NCBI RefSeq assembly: GCF_026343335.1
Contig: NZ_JAPELX010000001.1
Location: 6,138,001 to 6,202,000 of the forward strand
Origin: Streptomyces sp. NBC_00078
GTDB taxonomy: Bacteria > Actinomycetota > Actinomycetes > Streptomycetales > Streptomycetaceae
DNA length: 64,000 nt
Direction: 5' to 3'
Both the position numbers and the translations under genes were made by a program. The notes beneath the pieces are model-generated. The model ran no database searches and was not told where the DNA came from. It saw only the letters and a list, made by a program, of their open reading frames with translations. Below, piece after piece: positions 48,847 through 60,352 of the stretch (the first letter of the stretch is position 1; each line of letters begins with the position of its first letter).

Positions 48847-49310
48847 GGCCCCATCCTGCATGGGCTGCAGGGCGCGCCGCGGGCCTCACGCCGCGAGTGC
48901 CGTGAGAAAGAGGAGCGCAGGCGAGCCGTTGGGTGGCGCTGGGGGGCTCCGGTGGGGACGAGCTGGTCGCCGTACGCCGCCGCAGCCACCGTTTCCGGGG
49001 CGGTGAAGGCGTTCGAGGAACGGTGAAGGACGGCGGGAGGACGATCGGGCGGCACCCGGCACCGCCGTGAACCGATGCGCGCGGACCTCCGCGGCGACGC
49101 CATCGGCGACGCGTCCGTCCACCGCGCCGGAGAACGGGACCCGGCGACCCGGCCGACGCGCGCCGGCATCGGGGCCGATGGCACGGAACTGCCCCCGGAC
49201 GCGTAAGAAGCCTGAGAGGTTGCTGTGAATCGCCTCTCGCGTGGCGTCGGTCACAGACAGGGGCCCCTGTGGTTGCCGAGGGTGGGGCGCAACAGAAGGA
49301 GCGCCTCACC
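48847..49310. other. 464-bp intergenic region
   Basis: No credible gene or palindrome of note was found. Frames here are low-complexity Arg/Gly/Pro translations. AGAAGGAG at 49294-49301 is the ribosome site of the downstream rhomboid-like gene. Confidence 0.4.
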
Positions 49311-50084
49311 GTGGAACCCACCGCGACGGCCGAGAACGAGCCCTCGGTCGCGCCCGCGCCCGGCGCGTCCGGGCTCCTGGACGGTATGCCCCGCCAGCGC
49401 GGCCCTGCGAGCATCGCGGCGCCCAGCCTGCCGGTGCCCGTCCGCACGGCCCGCGCCCTCCGTCCCTGGCGCCTCCTGCCGACCCCCACCGGCACCCCGT
49501 TCACCTTCGCCTACGCGGCCGTCCTGGTCCTCACCTCACTGATCACCGCGTATGCCTCCCCGTCTCTCCTCCACACCCTCTACCAGGCCTCCAGTACCGA
49601 CGTGGCGCACCTCGTGCAGACGCCCGTCCTGGTGCTGCTCGCCAGCGCCCTGTGGGTGGCGGGCGGGATCACCTCGCCGTACATGGTCGTGTTCCTGCTC
49701 GTCCTGACCGCGCTGGAGCGGCGGGTGGGCGGGGCGCGCGCGGCCGTCGTCTTCCTGCTCGGGCACGTCCTGGCCACCCTCGCGACCGAGGGCACGGTGG
49801 GTCTCGCGGTCCTGGTGGGCCACCTCCCCGACAGCTCCCTGCACCGCCTGGACTACGGCATCAGCTTCGGCGTGGCCGCGGGCGTCGGCGCCCTGGCCGG
49901 ACTGCTGACACCGTGGCTGCGCTGGCCGTTGCTGGCGCTGTTCGGCGGGATGCTGGTCGAGGACCTGATCGAGTTCACGGACCCGATGACCAACTGGGGC
50001 CACCTGATCTCGCTGGCGATAGGCATCGCGACATGGCCGATGGTCAGACGCCGGCACCGGGACGGTCCCGGCGCGGCCCGCTAG
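49311..50084 (+). CDS. Rhomboid-like intramembrane protein
   Basis: A 257-residue membrane protein. A ~65-residue Pro/Ala-rich cytoplasmic tail precedes about six membrane segments (TPFTFAYAAVLVLTSLITAY, LVQTPVLVLLASALWVAGG, SPYMVVFLLVLTALERRVGG, AAVVFLLGHVLATLATEG, GISFGVAAGVGALAGLLTP, NWGHLISLAIGIATWPMVR). The GISFG motif puts a Ser where rhomboid proteases carry GxSG, and GHLISLAIG supplies a His for the Ser-His dyad. It may therefore be an active intramembrane protease, but the lack of a classical GASG leaves room for an inactive homologue. The GTG at 49311 follows AAGGAG at 9 nt; the frame is open upstream. Confidence 0.72.
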   Translation: MEPTATAENEPSVAPAPGASGLLDGMPRQRGPASIAAPSLPVPVRTARALRPWRLLPTPTGTPFTFAYAAVLVLTSLITAYASPSLLHTLYQASSTDVAHLVQTPVLVLLASALWVAGGITSPYMVVFLLVLTALERRVGGARAAVVFLLGHVLATLATEGTVGLAVLVGHLPDSSLHRLDYGISFGVAAGVGALAGLLTPWLRWPLLALFGGMLVEDLIEFTDPMTNWGHLISLAIGIATWPMVRRRHRDGPGAAR

Positions 50085-50211
50085 CGGCCCTGGGAGGCCC
50101 GGGGTTTTTGGGAGTCGCAGCCTGTGAGCGAGGGCGCGGACCCGCAGCGCCGTTCCTGTGAACGGCGTCGGGGGTTTGTGGCGTCGGCTATGCGAGGCCG
50201 GCATGCCCCGT

Positions 50212-50868
50212 TCAGGGCCGGCCCGCCGGGCCCACGAACCTCGCGCTCGTCAGCGGAGCCACGGCGCGCCAGCCCAGCGCCTCGTACAGCGCCCGCCCCG
50301 CCGGTGTCCCGGCCAGCACGCCCGTCTCGGCGCCCTGCTCGGCCGCCGCGCGCTGCAGGGTCCGCATGACCACGCTCCCGAGCCCCCGTCGCCGATGTGC
50401 CGGCGCGGTCTCTATCCGGTCGGCGACCGCCGTCGCGCCGTTCGCCGCGATCTGCCCGCGGGCCGCGAGTGACCCGTCCGGCGCCGCGACCAGCACCGTG
50501 GTGACACCGCCCCGCGTCCAGCACCGCAACCGGTGGCCGTACGGAACCTCGGTCTCCTCTGCTCCCGTCAGCGGAATCGTCATCAGATGCCCCGGCTCCG
50601 GATCCACCCACCAGCCCGCCCCCACCCACTCCCGCGCCACCGACGGATCCTGGAACACCTTCAGCCAGACACCGGCCCCGGACACCGAGCCGGCCACCTT
50701 CCGCACGGTGTTCTCGTCGACATCGTCGTTCGTCGCGCCGAAGACATGGCGCGAGACCTGGTCCACCAGCCCCACGTCGACCGTCCAGCCCCACGGTTCC
50801 GCCATCGGGGGAGCGGCCCGGCGCGAGAGGACCCACCCGTGCACCCATGCCCGTACGACCTCGTCCAC
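50212..50868 (-). CDS. GNAT-family N-acetyltransferase
   Basis: A 218-residue protein with a C-terminal GNAT domain: TAVADRIETAPAHRRRGLGS (acetyl-CoA loop RRRGLG) and GVLAGTPAGRALYEALGWRA. The N-terminal half (SRRAAPPMAEPWGWTVDVGL ... FGATNDDVDENTVRKVAGS) is not a known domain and could bind substrate. The start was set at GTG 50868, preceded by AGGGGTGG; an upstream ATG at 50904 (MKVDCSYYRGG) is also in frame. It is divergent from lon with 176 bp between the start codons. The AT-rich gap holds inverted GTAATA/TATTAC (50881-50911). Confidence 0.75.
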   Translation of the reverse strand: MDEVVRAWVHGWVLSRRAAPPMAEPWGWTVDVGLVDQVSRHVFGATNDDVDENTVRKVAGSVSGAGVWLKVFQDPSVAREWVGAGWWVDPEPGHLMTIPLTGAEETEVPYGHRLRCWTRGGVTTVLVAAPDGSLAARGQIAANGATAVADRIETAPAHRRRGLGSVVMRTLQRAAAEQGAETGVLAGTPAGRALYEALGWRAVAPLTSARFVGPAGRP

Positions 50869-51003
50869 GACACCACCCCTGTAATAACTGCAATCCACTT
50901 TCATCTATTACTGAAACGAAGATATGCGCAGCTCACCCCTGACCGGCAGAGATGATCGCTCACGGCGAACACGGCCTCGGGAACATTCGTGGAGTCCCGT
51001 GCA

Positions 51004-51022
51004 TTGAGTCGGCATAACTCAA
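51004..51022. promoter_or_regulatory. HspR-associated inverted repeat (HAIR) upstream of lon
   Basis: TTGAGT-N7-ACTCAA (51004-51009 and 51017-51022) matches the HAIR core CTTGAGT-N7-ACTCAAG; only the outer C and G differ (A and C here). It is 22 bp upstream of the lon ATG and its ribosome site GCCGGAGG. HspR is known to repress lon, dnaK and clpB in streptomycetes, so this gene is expected to be heat-inducible. Confidence 0.85.
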
Positions 51023-51044
51023 CTTGACTGCCGGAGGGTAGATC

Positions 51045-53459
<2,415 letters not shown>

Positions 53460-53478
53460 CGGACGCCGCGGGATGAGG

Positions 53479-53513
53479 GAAGGCCCGGGCCCCGTGAGGG
53501 TGGCCGGGCCTTC
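53479..53513 (+). terminator. Terminator after lon
   Basis: GAAGGCCCGG (53479-53488) pairs with CCGGGCCTTC (53504-53513) 20 nt after the lon stop. The next gene begins 216 bp later; no gene lies in between. Confidence 0.8.
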
Positions 53514-53729
53514 GCCACATCTGTACGGAGGGATCAGCCGCACCGGTGTGCTACTGGCGTGGACATGCCAGGAATTGCCCCGGTAAAGAAGCTACGCACG
53601 TAGAAGAGAGGGTGGGAAGAGGGGCCGGATGCTGCCATTGGTCCAGCCCTGCGAAATACTTGGAGAGCTGCGGCAACGACGGGGTCTGGCGGAAACTTTC
53701 AGGATCGGGAAACCGAGGCAGGGGCTGAC

Positions 53730-54221
53730 GTGCACGAAGGCGATAACGGGGACGAGCGCCGCCTCCCGGCGCAGGCGTCCCCGAGTGGCGCAGACCATGA
53801 GTACCTGTCGCTGGAGCGTGAACTCACGGTCCTGTTCAGGCGCGCCCGCGCCAACCAGGGCGAGATGGCCCGAGAGGTCCACCCCGACCTGGAGACGGCG
53901 GCGTACGGACTGCTCATCCGGCTGGACGAGTGCGGCCGGCAGCGTGCGACGGAACTCGCGGCCTACATCGGCGTCGGCAAGGCGACCATGTCCCGCCAGC
54001 TGCGCGCCCTGGAGGACCTCGGGCTGGTCGCCCGCGAACCCGACCCCGCCGACGGCCGCGCCTGGCTCGTCCACCTCACGGACGAGGGGCACCAGCGGGT
54101 GAGCAAGGTCCGCGACGCCCGGCGGGCGCGGTACGTCAGCCAGCTGTCGCACTGGGAGCGGCGCGAGGTGGCCGAACTGGCACGGTTGCTCGGGCAGTTG
54201 AACCGTGGAATGGAGAGGTAG
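53730..54221 (+). CDS. MarR-family transcriptional regulator
   Basis: A 163-residue MarR regulator. Dimerisation helices flank a winged HTH: QRATELAAYIGVGKATMSRQ as recognition region and LGLVAREPDPADGRAWLVHL as wing with the Asp-Gly-Arg motif of the family. The start is GTG 53730, preceded by GGCAGGGGC. It stands alone; the terminator of lon lies upstream and the convergent PP2C gene ends 42 bp downstream, so no partner gene indicates its ligand or target. Confidence 0.87.
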   Translation: MHEGDNGDERRLPAQASPSGADHEYLSLERELTVLFRRARANQGEMAREVHPDLETAAYGLLIRLDECGRQRATELAAYIGVGKATMSRQLRALEDLGLVAREPDPADGRAWLVHLTDEGHQRVSKVRDARRARYVSQLSHWERREVAELARLLGQLNRGMER

Positions 54222-54263
54222 GGGCGGCGAAGCGGAGGGGCGCCGCGCCCATCGCGCGGAGCG

Positions 54264-55049
54264 TCACAGCTCCACGTAGACCACCGTCGCGTCGTCGTGT
54301 GTCTTGCTCCGCCGCAGGAACACCCGTTCCGTGTCCGCGGTTTCGAGCGTCCGCACCCGCTCGACGAGCGCCCCCGCTCCCTCCTTCCGTACGAGCCGGA
54401 AGCAGTCCGCCCAGTCACCCTCGCGGAACTTCTCCACCCATCGCGTCGCCCCGTCGGTCAGCGCGGCCAGCGCACGGACCTCCCCGCGGGGGAGCGCCCC
54501 CGTCACGGCCCGCTCCGCAACCGACGGATCAGCGGCCGCCGTGAAGAAGCCGCCCTCCTTGTTCCGGACGGTGGAGTCCACCAGGGCGTCCGTCGCCAGG
54601 GCCGAGCGCGGCAGCCGGTGCAGGCGGTCGTCCAGTACGGCCGTCACCGAAGCCTGAGACGACTCCAGGAGCAGGGCCGAGTCGGACAGGACCAGGTACT
54701 CGACGGTCTTGAGTCCCCAGCGCGCCACAACGACCGTCGCCTGTGGGGTGCGTGGGTGAGAAAGGTCACAGGTATCCGCATGCGCCTCGGCCGTGCGGGC
54801 GATGGCCCGGGAAAGGGACTGGGACAGCGGAACATCCGGGAGGGAAACAGTCAGTTCGGTCAGGGCGCCACCGAGGCGGGCGACATACCAGGGGACCGAA
54901 TGCAGACAGCCCGTCTCGTCGCGCGGAGGCGTCACTCCGTCCAGCACGACGAGGGCGCCGCCCTGGCCGGAAGCGGGCAGGGCCACCGCGGCGAAGTCCT
55001 CGTTGGGGCGGGTGGAATCGCCGGGCTCCGAGACAAGTTCCGTACGCAT
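54264..55049 (-). CDS. PP2C-family protein phosphatase-like protein
   Basis: A 261-residue protein with a PP2C-like fold: PGDSTRPNEDFAAVALPASG (Asn-Glu-Asp), GGALVVLDGVTPPRDE (Asp-Gly metal site), VLSDSALLLESS and ALAALTDGATRWVEK (Asp-Gly-x). Metal-binding Asp residues are mostly kept, so it may dephosphorylate Ser/Thr. It is smaller than the RsbU-type phosphatases and has no sensor domain. The start is ATG 55049; longer frames upstream are not conserved-looking. It is divergent from the conservon, with a 366-bp gap. Confidence 0.8.
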   Translation of the reverse strand: MRTELVSEPGDSTRPNEDFAAVALPASGQGGALVVLDGVTPPRDETGCLHSVPWYVARLGGALTELTVSLPDVPLSQSLSRAIARTAEAHADTCDLSHPRTPQATVVVARWGLKTVEYLVLSDSALLLESSQASVTAVLDDRLHRLPRSALATDALVDSTVRNKEGGFFTAAADPSVAERAVTGALPRGEVRALAALTDGATRWVEKFREGDWADCFRLVRKEGAGALVERVRTLETADTERVFLRRSKTHDDATVVYVEL

Positions 55050-55415
55050 CCAGCCAGTCTGCACGACGTCTTCACAGGGTTCGCCAAAAGGTGCCACTGG
55101 TTACCCAATCCACGCACCCGCGCAGGTCAGGCGCCTGGTTTGGGGTGGAATCCGTTGTTCCGGGAATGCGTGTCGGCGAATGGTGCCACCGCCGGGCGCA
55201 GACGTCCAACCGGCCTGCCGCGCAAGGCCGCTGCGCCCGTCCGAGGAACTTGCTCGCCAACTCCCCTCCGATGTTCACTCCTTCGGGTGGCGGGTCAGGT
55301 GATGCTCGGCCACTGCCCACCGGCACTGGGAGGGTCGGGGACCGTATCGGCGGTACGCACGGTCGGCGTCAGTTGACGGAGCGTCACCCGGGCCCATGAG
55401 TATCACGAGTCAGGA
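55050..55415. promoter_or_regulatory. 366-bp divergent region between PP2C and conservon
   Basis: No gene seen. CGTCA-GT-TGACG at 55367-55378 is a small perfect palindrome 38 bp upstream of the cvnA start and could be an operator. The remainder is unremarkable GC-rich sequence. Confidence 0.4.
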
Positions 55416-58400
55416 ATGCGAGCACCGGTGCAGAAGACGCGGCCTCGTCGCACAGGCAAGCAGACGGACCCCGCAGCGGGCGCGGAGGGCGCGCCCGGCA
55501 GCACCGGCACCACCACCGGCAAGGGCCGGCCCACCCACGTACGCAACCGGCTCGTCGTCGCCGTGGCCGTCGTGGCCGCCGCCATCGCCGGCGCCGGTGC
55601 CCCCTCCGTCCTCGCCGCCTCCGGTCAGCTCAAGGACTCCCAGGACCTGGTGACGCTCGCCGAGCAGACCCAGGACGCCCTCAATCTCGCCCACTCGCTC
55701 GCCGACGAGCGCGACGAGGTGACGTCCTACATCGCCGCCGGCCGGGCCAAGTCCAAGGCACCCACCGAGCAGGCGAGCGCCCGTGTCGACCGGCAGGTCG
55801 AGGACCTGCGGGAGAACACCGGCACGTCCGCCTCGCTGCGCGGCGACCTGGACGGCATCGCCGCCCTGCGCCGCTCCGCGCTCACCGGCAAGAGCAGCGC
55901 TCTCCAGGCGCACGACGCCTACTCCGCCGCCATCACCGAACTGCACGGCCTCGCCGAGCAGCTGGCCCAGCAGGTGCCGCCCCGGGCCGGTTCGGGCGCG
56001 TACGCCCTCGCCGAGCTGGACTCCGCCGTCCAGCAGTCCGCCGCCGCCCGCGGGCTGCTCCTCGCCGCGCTCAGCGTGCCGACGTCCCAGCAGTCGGTCA
56101 TCAGCCCCGTCACCGGCCTGCCGACCACGATCACCACCTCCTCGGCCGCCGACACCAAGCAGCGAGGCGCGCTGACCGCCGCCGCCCAGCAGGCCAGGCT
56201 ACGCTCCGACGCGGCCCTGGCCGACTTCCACGACACCGCGCCCAAGGCCGCCCGGGCGTCGTACGACTCGACGGTCACCGGTGCCGAGGTCAACTCGGCC
56301 GAGCAGTATCTGGCCGCCCTCACCGACCAGCCGACGCTCTCCCAGTCCGAACTCGGCACCAGCGCCACAAAGGTCGACGCCGCGCTCTCCGCCCGGATCG
56401 ACGCCATGCGGGGTGCGGAGTCCGCCCTCTACGACCGCCGCACCAAGGACCTCGCCCAGCTGCGCGACGACGACGTCAGCACGCTGGAGCTGCGCATCGC
56501 CGTCCTCGGCGCCCTCATGCTGCTCGCGGTCGGTGTCGCCACGGCGATGGCCCGCAGCCTCACGCGCCCGCTCTCCGTCCTGCGCCGCGGCTCGGCCCGG
56601 CTCGCCGAGGCGGAGGACCCGGCCGCCCAGGAACCGGTCACCTTCACCGGCCGCAACGACGAGTTCGCCCAGGTCGTCCGCTCCGTCAACGCCCTGCACG
56701 CACACGCCGCCGCCCTGCACGAGCGGATCGCCACCCTGGAGGCCGACCGCAAGCACCTGGTCGGCCAGCGGCAGAAGATGGCCGAGGCCCGCGAAGAGCT
56801 GCGCACCGATCTCGCCGACTCCGCCGCCCAGTTGGAGCGTCTGCGCGAGAGCATCGGCGGCAGGTTCGTGAACCTGGCGCTGCGCACCCTCGGTCTGGTC
56901 GAGCGCCAACTGGCCGTCATCGAGGGCCTGGAGGAGCGGGAACACGACCCGGACCGCCTCGCCACCCTCTTCAAGCTCGACCACTTCGCCACGGTGATGC
57001 GCCGGCACAGCGAGAACCTCCTCGTCCTCGCCGGCACCGAGCACGTGCAGCAGAGCGCGCATCCCGTGCCGCTCGTCGACGTCGTCCGTGCTGCGGTCAG
57101 CGAGATCGAGCGCTACGAGCGCGTCCGTATAGCCGTGCTGCCGCCGCACGCGCACGTCGCGGGCTTCGCAGCGGACGACCTCTCGCATCTGCTGGCCGAA
57201 CTGATGGAGAACGCCACCACGTTCTCCCCGCCCGACCTGCCCGTCGAGATCTCCGGCTGGCTTCTGGAGAACGGCGAGGTCATGCTCTCCGTGCAGGACG
57301 AGGGCATCGGCATGACCGGCGAGCAGATGACGCGCCTGAACGCCCGCGTCGCCGAGTTCGACCCGGAGTCCCCCTACGACCACGAGGGCAACGAGGGACC
57401 CGGCCTCGGCCTCGGCCTCTACGTCGTCGCGCGACTGGCCCACCGCCACGGCGTCCGCGTCCAGTTGCGCGAGCAGAAGCAGGGGGGCGTCGCGGCGGTC
57501 GTGGTCGTGCCGGGCGGCCTGCTCGCCTCGGCTCAGCCGTCCGCCGTCCCGTCCGCCACCGCGCCCACCACGGGCGCCACCCCCGCCTTCTCCCTCCCCG
57601 GCGCCGACGCCGAGGCCAACTCCAACATCCTCTACGGCCGTTCGACCTCCACCGACCCCCTGGTCACACTGGCGGAGAACGCGATACGAGAGCGGCCGGA
57701 GCCGGAGCCGGAGGCCGTACCTGTACCGGCCGCCCCGACGGAACCGGAGCCCACGGCCACCCAGCCGCAGCCGACCTCCGACGACGCACCGCCGACCGCA
57801 GGCCCGCAGCCGGGGTGTGAGGGACCGGCGGGCATCGACCCGCAGCCTGGCTTCGGCGCACCGCCAACCGCAGGCCCGCAGTCGGTGTCCGATGCGTCGG
57901 CGGAATCCGAGGCGCGGTCGGAACTCGGTGCGCTGGCGGACGTTGAGCCGCTGTCGGTGTCCGATGTGCCGGCGGAGTTCGAGGCGCGGTCGGAACTCGG
58001 TGCACCGGCAGACGCCGAACCGCACTCGGTGTCCCATTTTCCGGCGTACGCCGAGTCGGAGTCCGCCGTACCGGCGGAATCCGAACCGCAGTCGGTGTCC
58101 CCTGTACAGGCGTACGCCGAGTCGGAGTCCGACATGCCGGCGGAATCCGAACCACACTCGGAGTCCGACGTACCGGCGTACGCCGAACCGCAGTCGGAGT
58201 CCCCTGTGCCCGACGTGCCGGCGGCCGAGGTCACGATGGAGCTGCTGATCTCGTCATTCGTGCCCGAGGCTCAGGACGAGCCGGTGGCCGAGACGCCGGA
58301 GAGCCACGACCGGCCCGCGCGTGAGACGGGCGAGGCCTACCCGCGGCCGGCGGCCGGGACGGTCCCGCTTCCGGCTCAGCGTGCGGCCGCCGACGCCGAG

Positions 58401-58799
58401 TTCGCCCCGCAGGGGCCACCCGCACCCGACGACGAGGGCGGTACGAGTGGTGTCGGTGGGTACACACCTGACGAAGGCGCCGCCGAGGCGGAACACACCC
58501 GCACTCCGGACGAGGAGCCCGTCACCGCCAAGGGCCTCCCCAAGCGCACCCCCAAGATCGTCGCCCCCACTCAGTCCGCGCCCCCACGCCGGCGCTCGGT
58601 GGATGCGGAAGCCCTCCGCAGGAGACTCGGCGGCTTCCGTCAGGGCGCCCAGGCCGGCTACCGCGACGTAGAGACGGAGATCGCCGAACGGACGGCCCAG
58701 ACCCAGGTACCGGCTCAGGCACCGACCCGGGTACCGGCCACCGAACATGCCGTATCCGAAGAAGCCACGGGGGGCACCGTCGAGGAGGCAAGCAGTTGA
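55416..58799 (+). CDS. cvnA: Conservon sensor histidine kinase-like protein (NIT domain)
   Basis: An 1127-residue membrane protein. A basic tail and one membrane segment (~44-66) lead to an extracytoplasmic nitrate/nitrite-sensing NIT domain (~70-345), a second membrane segment and HAMP (LRIAVLGALMLLAVGVATAM ... SLTRPLSVLRRGSARLAEAE), a helical linker, and a HATPase domain (LAELMENATTFSPPDLPVEI, SVQDEGIGMTGEQM, GLGLGLYVVARLAHRHGVRV). The H-box is degenerate, as in conservon CvnA proteins. The last ~430 residues are acidic Pro/Ser/Glu repeats (AYAESES/PAESEPxS units). The ATG at 55416 is preceded by AGTCAGGA. Its TGA overlaps the TTG start of cvnB by 4 nt. Confidence 0.9.
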   Translation: MRAPVQKTRPRRTGKQTDPAAGAEGAPGSTGTTTGKGRPTHVRNRLVVAVAVVAAAIAGAGAPSVLAASGQLKDSQDLVTLAEQTQDALNLAHSLADERDEVTSYIAAGRAKSKAPTEQASARVDRQVEDLRENTGTSASLRGDLDGIAALRRSALTGKSSALQAHDAYSAAITELHGLAEQLAQQVPPRAGSGAYALAELDSAVQQSAAARGLLLAALSVPTSQQSVISPVTGLPTTITTSSAADTKQRGALTAAAQQARLRSDAALADFHDTAPKAARASYDSTVTGAEVNSAEQYLAALTDQPTLSQSELGTSATKVDAALSARIDAMRGAESALYDRRTKDLAQLRDDDVSTLELRIAVLGALMLLAVGVATAMARSLTRPLSVLRRGSARLAEAEDPAAQEPVTFTGRNDEFAQVVRSVNALHAHAAALHERIATLEADRKHLVGQRQKMAEAREELRTDLADSAAQLERLRESIGGRFVNLALRTLGLVERQLAVIEGLEEREHDPDRLATLFKLDHFATVMRRHSENLLVLAGTEHVQQSAHPVPLVDVVRAAVSEIERYERVRIAVLPPHAHVAGFAADDLSHLLAELMENATTFSPPDLPVEISGWLLENGEVMLSVQDEGIGMTGEQMTRLNARVAEFDPESPYDHEGNEGPGLGLGLYVVARLAHRHGVRVQLREQKQGGVAAVVVVPGGLLASAQPSAVPSATAPTTGATPAFSLPGADAEANSNILYGRSTSTDPLVTLAENAIRERPEPEPEAVPVPAAPTEPEPTATQPQPTSDDAPPTAGPQPGCEGPAGIDPQPGFGAPPTAGPQSVSDASAESEARSELGALADVEPLSVSDVPAEFEARSELGAPADAEPHSVSHFPAYAESESAVPAESEPQSVSPVQAYAESESDMPAESEPHSESDVPAYAEPQSESPVPDVPAAEVTMELLISSFVPEAQDEPVAETPESHDRPARETGEAYPRPAAGTVPLPAQRAAADAEFAPQGPPAPDDEGGTSGVGGYTPDEGAAEAEHTRTPDEEPVTAKGLPKRTPKIVAPTQSAPPRRRSVDAEALRRRLGGFRQGAQAGYRDVETEIAERTAQTQVPAQAPTRVPATEHAVSEEATGGTVEEASS

Positions 58800-59299
58800 C
58801 CGCGCCCAGTACCTTCGGACTGAGCAGTGAAGCCCGCAATCTGCACTGGCTGCTGACGAACCTGGTCGAGGAGGTGCCGGGCATCCAGTCAGTGGCGGTT
58901 GTCTCCTCCGACGGCCTGCTCCTTCTCTCCTCCGACCCGGGCCGAAACGCCGCAGCCCGCGAGGCCCGCGGAACCAGGCCCACCGGCCCCAGGGGCTCCT
59001 CGGCAGACCTCGCCGCGATCGTCTCCGGCATCGGCAGCCTCACCATCGGCGCGGCCAAGCTGATGGGCTCCGGCAACGTGAAGCACACGATGGTCGCGAT
59101 GGAAGAGGGCAGCCTGTTCGTGATGTCGATCAGCGACGGCTCGCTGCTCGGCGTGCACGGCTCGGCGGACTGCGACATGAGCGTGGTCGCGTACCACATG
59201 GCCCTGTTCGTCGGCCGCGCCGGCCACGTGCTGACCCCCGAACTCCGCAGCGAGCTACGGAAATCCCTGGAAACGCAGTCCACGGGGAGCACCCGATGA
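58796..59299 (+). CDS. cvnB: Conservon roadblock/LC7-domain protein
   Basis: A 167-residue roadblock/LC7 protein: RNLHWLLTNLVEEVPGIQSV, SVAVVSSDGLLLLSSD and the final strand GSLTIGAAKLMGSGNVKHTM. It is the second subunit of the Cvn complex, thought to bind the small GTPase CvnD like MglB binds MglA. The start is TTG 58796 in a TTGA overlap with cvnA; this needs the cvnA stop for coupling. It overlaps cvnC by 4 nt (ATGA at 59296). Confidence 0.9.
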   Translation: MTAPSTFGLSSEARNLHWLLTNLVEEVPGIQSVAVVSSDGLLLLSSDPGRNAAAREARGTRPTGPRGSSADLAAIVSGIGSLTIGAAKLMGSGNVKHTMVAMEEGSLFVMSISDGSLLGVHGSADCDMSVVAYHMALFVGRAGHVLTPELRSELRKSLETQSTGSTR

Positions 59300-59706
59300 G
59301 CAGTACGCCCAAGAAGCTGCCGGTGCGCCGCGGCGACCGCAAGCCGGCCCGCGTGCGCCCGTACTCGCTCACCGGCGGCCGTACCCGCTTCGGCCACGTC
59401 CTCCTCGTGGAGACGTTCGTGGCGGCGCTGGAGGCCCCCGAGGAGCGCAAGGAACTGACGAAGGGGTCCCTCAGCACCCGGGTCATGCCGGAGATGCTCG
59501 CCATCGTCGAACTGTGCCGCCGCATGCGCACGGTGGCCGAGATCGCCGCGCTGCTGAAGATGCCGCTCGGCGTGGTCCGCGTGCTGCTCAGCGACCTCGC
59601 GGACCAGGGAAGAATCCGCGTGTACGGAACAGGTACCGGTCACGGCACGGGCCGTCCGGACCGGGCTCTGCTGGAAAGGGTGCTGAGTGGACTCCGTCGT
59701 CTCTGA
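59296..59706 (+). CDS. cvnC: Conservon DUF742 protein
   Basis: A 136-residue DUF742 protein: RVRPYSLTGGRTRFGHVLLV near the N-terminus and a winged-helix-like half with TVAEIAALLKMPLGVVRVLL ... DLADQGRIRVYGTGTG. CvnC forms part of the complex with CvnA, CvnB and CvnD at the membrane; a DNA-binding role is possible from the HTH-like shape but not shown. The ATG at 59296 overlaps cvnB by 4 nt, and its 3' end overlaps cvnD by 20 nt. Confidence 0.9.
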   Translation: MSSTPKKLPVRRGDRKPARVRPYSLTGGRTRFGHVLLVETFVAALEAPEERKELTKGSLSTRVMPEMLAIVELCRRMRTVAEIAALLKMPLGVVRVLLSDLADQGRIRVYGTGTGHGTGRPDRALLERVLSGLRRL

Positions 59707-60325
59707 CGCCGCTCGCGGCGTCTTTCCGCTCCTCGACGAAGAGGGGCCCGAACAGCCCTGGCAGACGGATCGCACCCGCGCCCCCATCGCCACGAAGATA
59801 GTCGTGGCGGGCGGTTTCGGCGTCGGCAAGACCACTCTGGTCAGCGCCGTCTCGGAGATCACGCCCCTGCAGACCGAGGCGCTGATGACCGAGGCGAGCG
59901 AGGGCACCGACGACCTCACCGACACGCCCGGCAAGCTGACCACCACCGTGGCCATGGACTTCGGCCGCCTCACGCTCGACGACGACCTGGTGCTCTACAT
60001 GTTCGGCACGCCGGGTCAGCAACGGTTCTGGTTCATGTGGGACGACCTGGTGCGCGGCGCGATAGGCGCCGTCGTCATGGCCGACACCCGCCGTCTGAAG
60101 GACTCCTTCCCGGCCCTCGACTACTTCGAGAGCTGCGGACTGCCCTACGTCGTCGCCGTCAACCACTTCGACGGCACCGAGCTGTTCGAACCGGCGGACG
60201 TGCGGGAGGCGTTGACGATCCCCGCACACATACCCGTAATGATCATGGATGCGCGGCGGAGGATCTCGGTGATCGAGACTCTCCTGTCCCTCGTCGGCCA
60301 CGCGCTCGACGAGACCCCCGAGTAG
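59687..60325 (+). CDS. cvnD: Conservon small Ras-like GTPase
   Basis: A 212-residue GTPase of the MglA-like group. G1 is GGFGVGKTTL (residues 42-51), G3 is in FGTPGQQRFWFMWDD (Pro-Gly-Gln replaces Ala-Gly-Gln), and G4 is NHFDGTE (N-x-x-D). It has no lipid-anchor signal. The GTG start at 59687 overlaps the end of cvnC by 20 nt. It cycles between GDP and GTP forms and would pass the signal from CvnA. A flavin monooxygenase gene begins 27 nt later and appears to be part of the operon. Confidence 0.92.
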   Translation: MDSVVSDAARGVFPLLDEEGPEQPWQTDRTRAPIATKIVVAGGFGVGKTTLVSAVSEITPLQTEALMTEASEGTDDLTDTPGKLTTTVAMDFGRLTLDDDLVLYMFGTPGQQRFWFMWDDLVRGAIGAVVMADTRRLKDSFPALDYFESCGLPYVVAVNHFDGTELFEPADVREALTIPAHIPVMIMDARRRISVIETLLSLVGHALDETPE

Positions 60326-60352
60326 TAGCCCCTCTTAGGAGTAGTCACCCGC

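Noticed and set aside
48886..49254. 122-codon minus-strand frame in the gap before the rhomboid-like gene
   Set aside because: Composition is Arg/Pro/Ala-rich without motifs; no ribosome site; two competing frames of the same quality overlap it.
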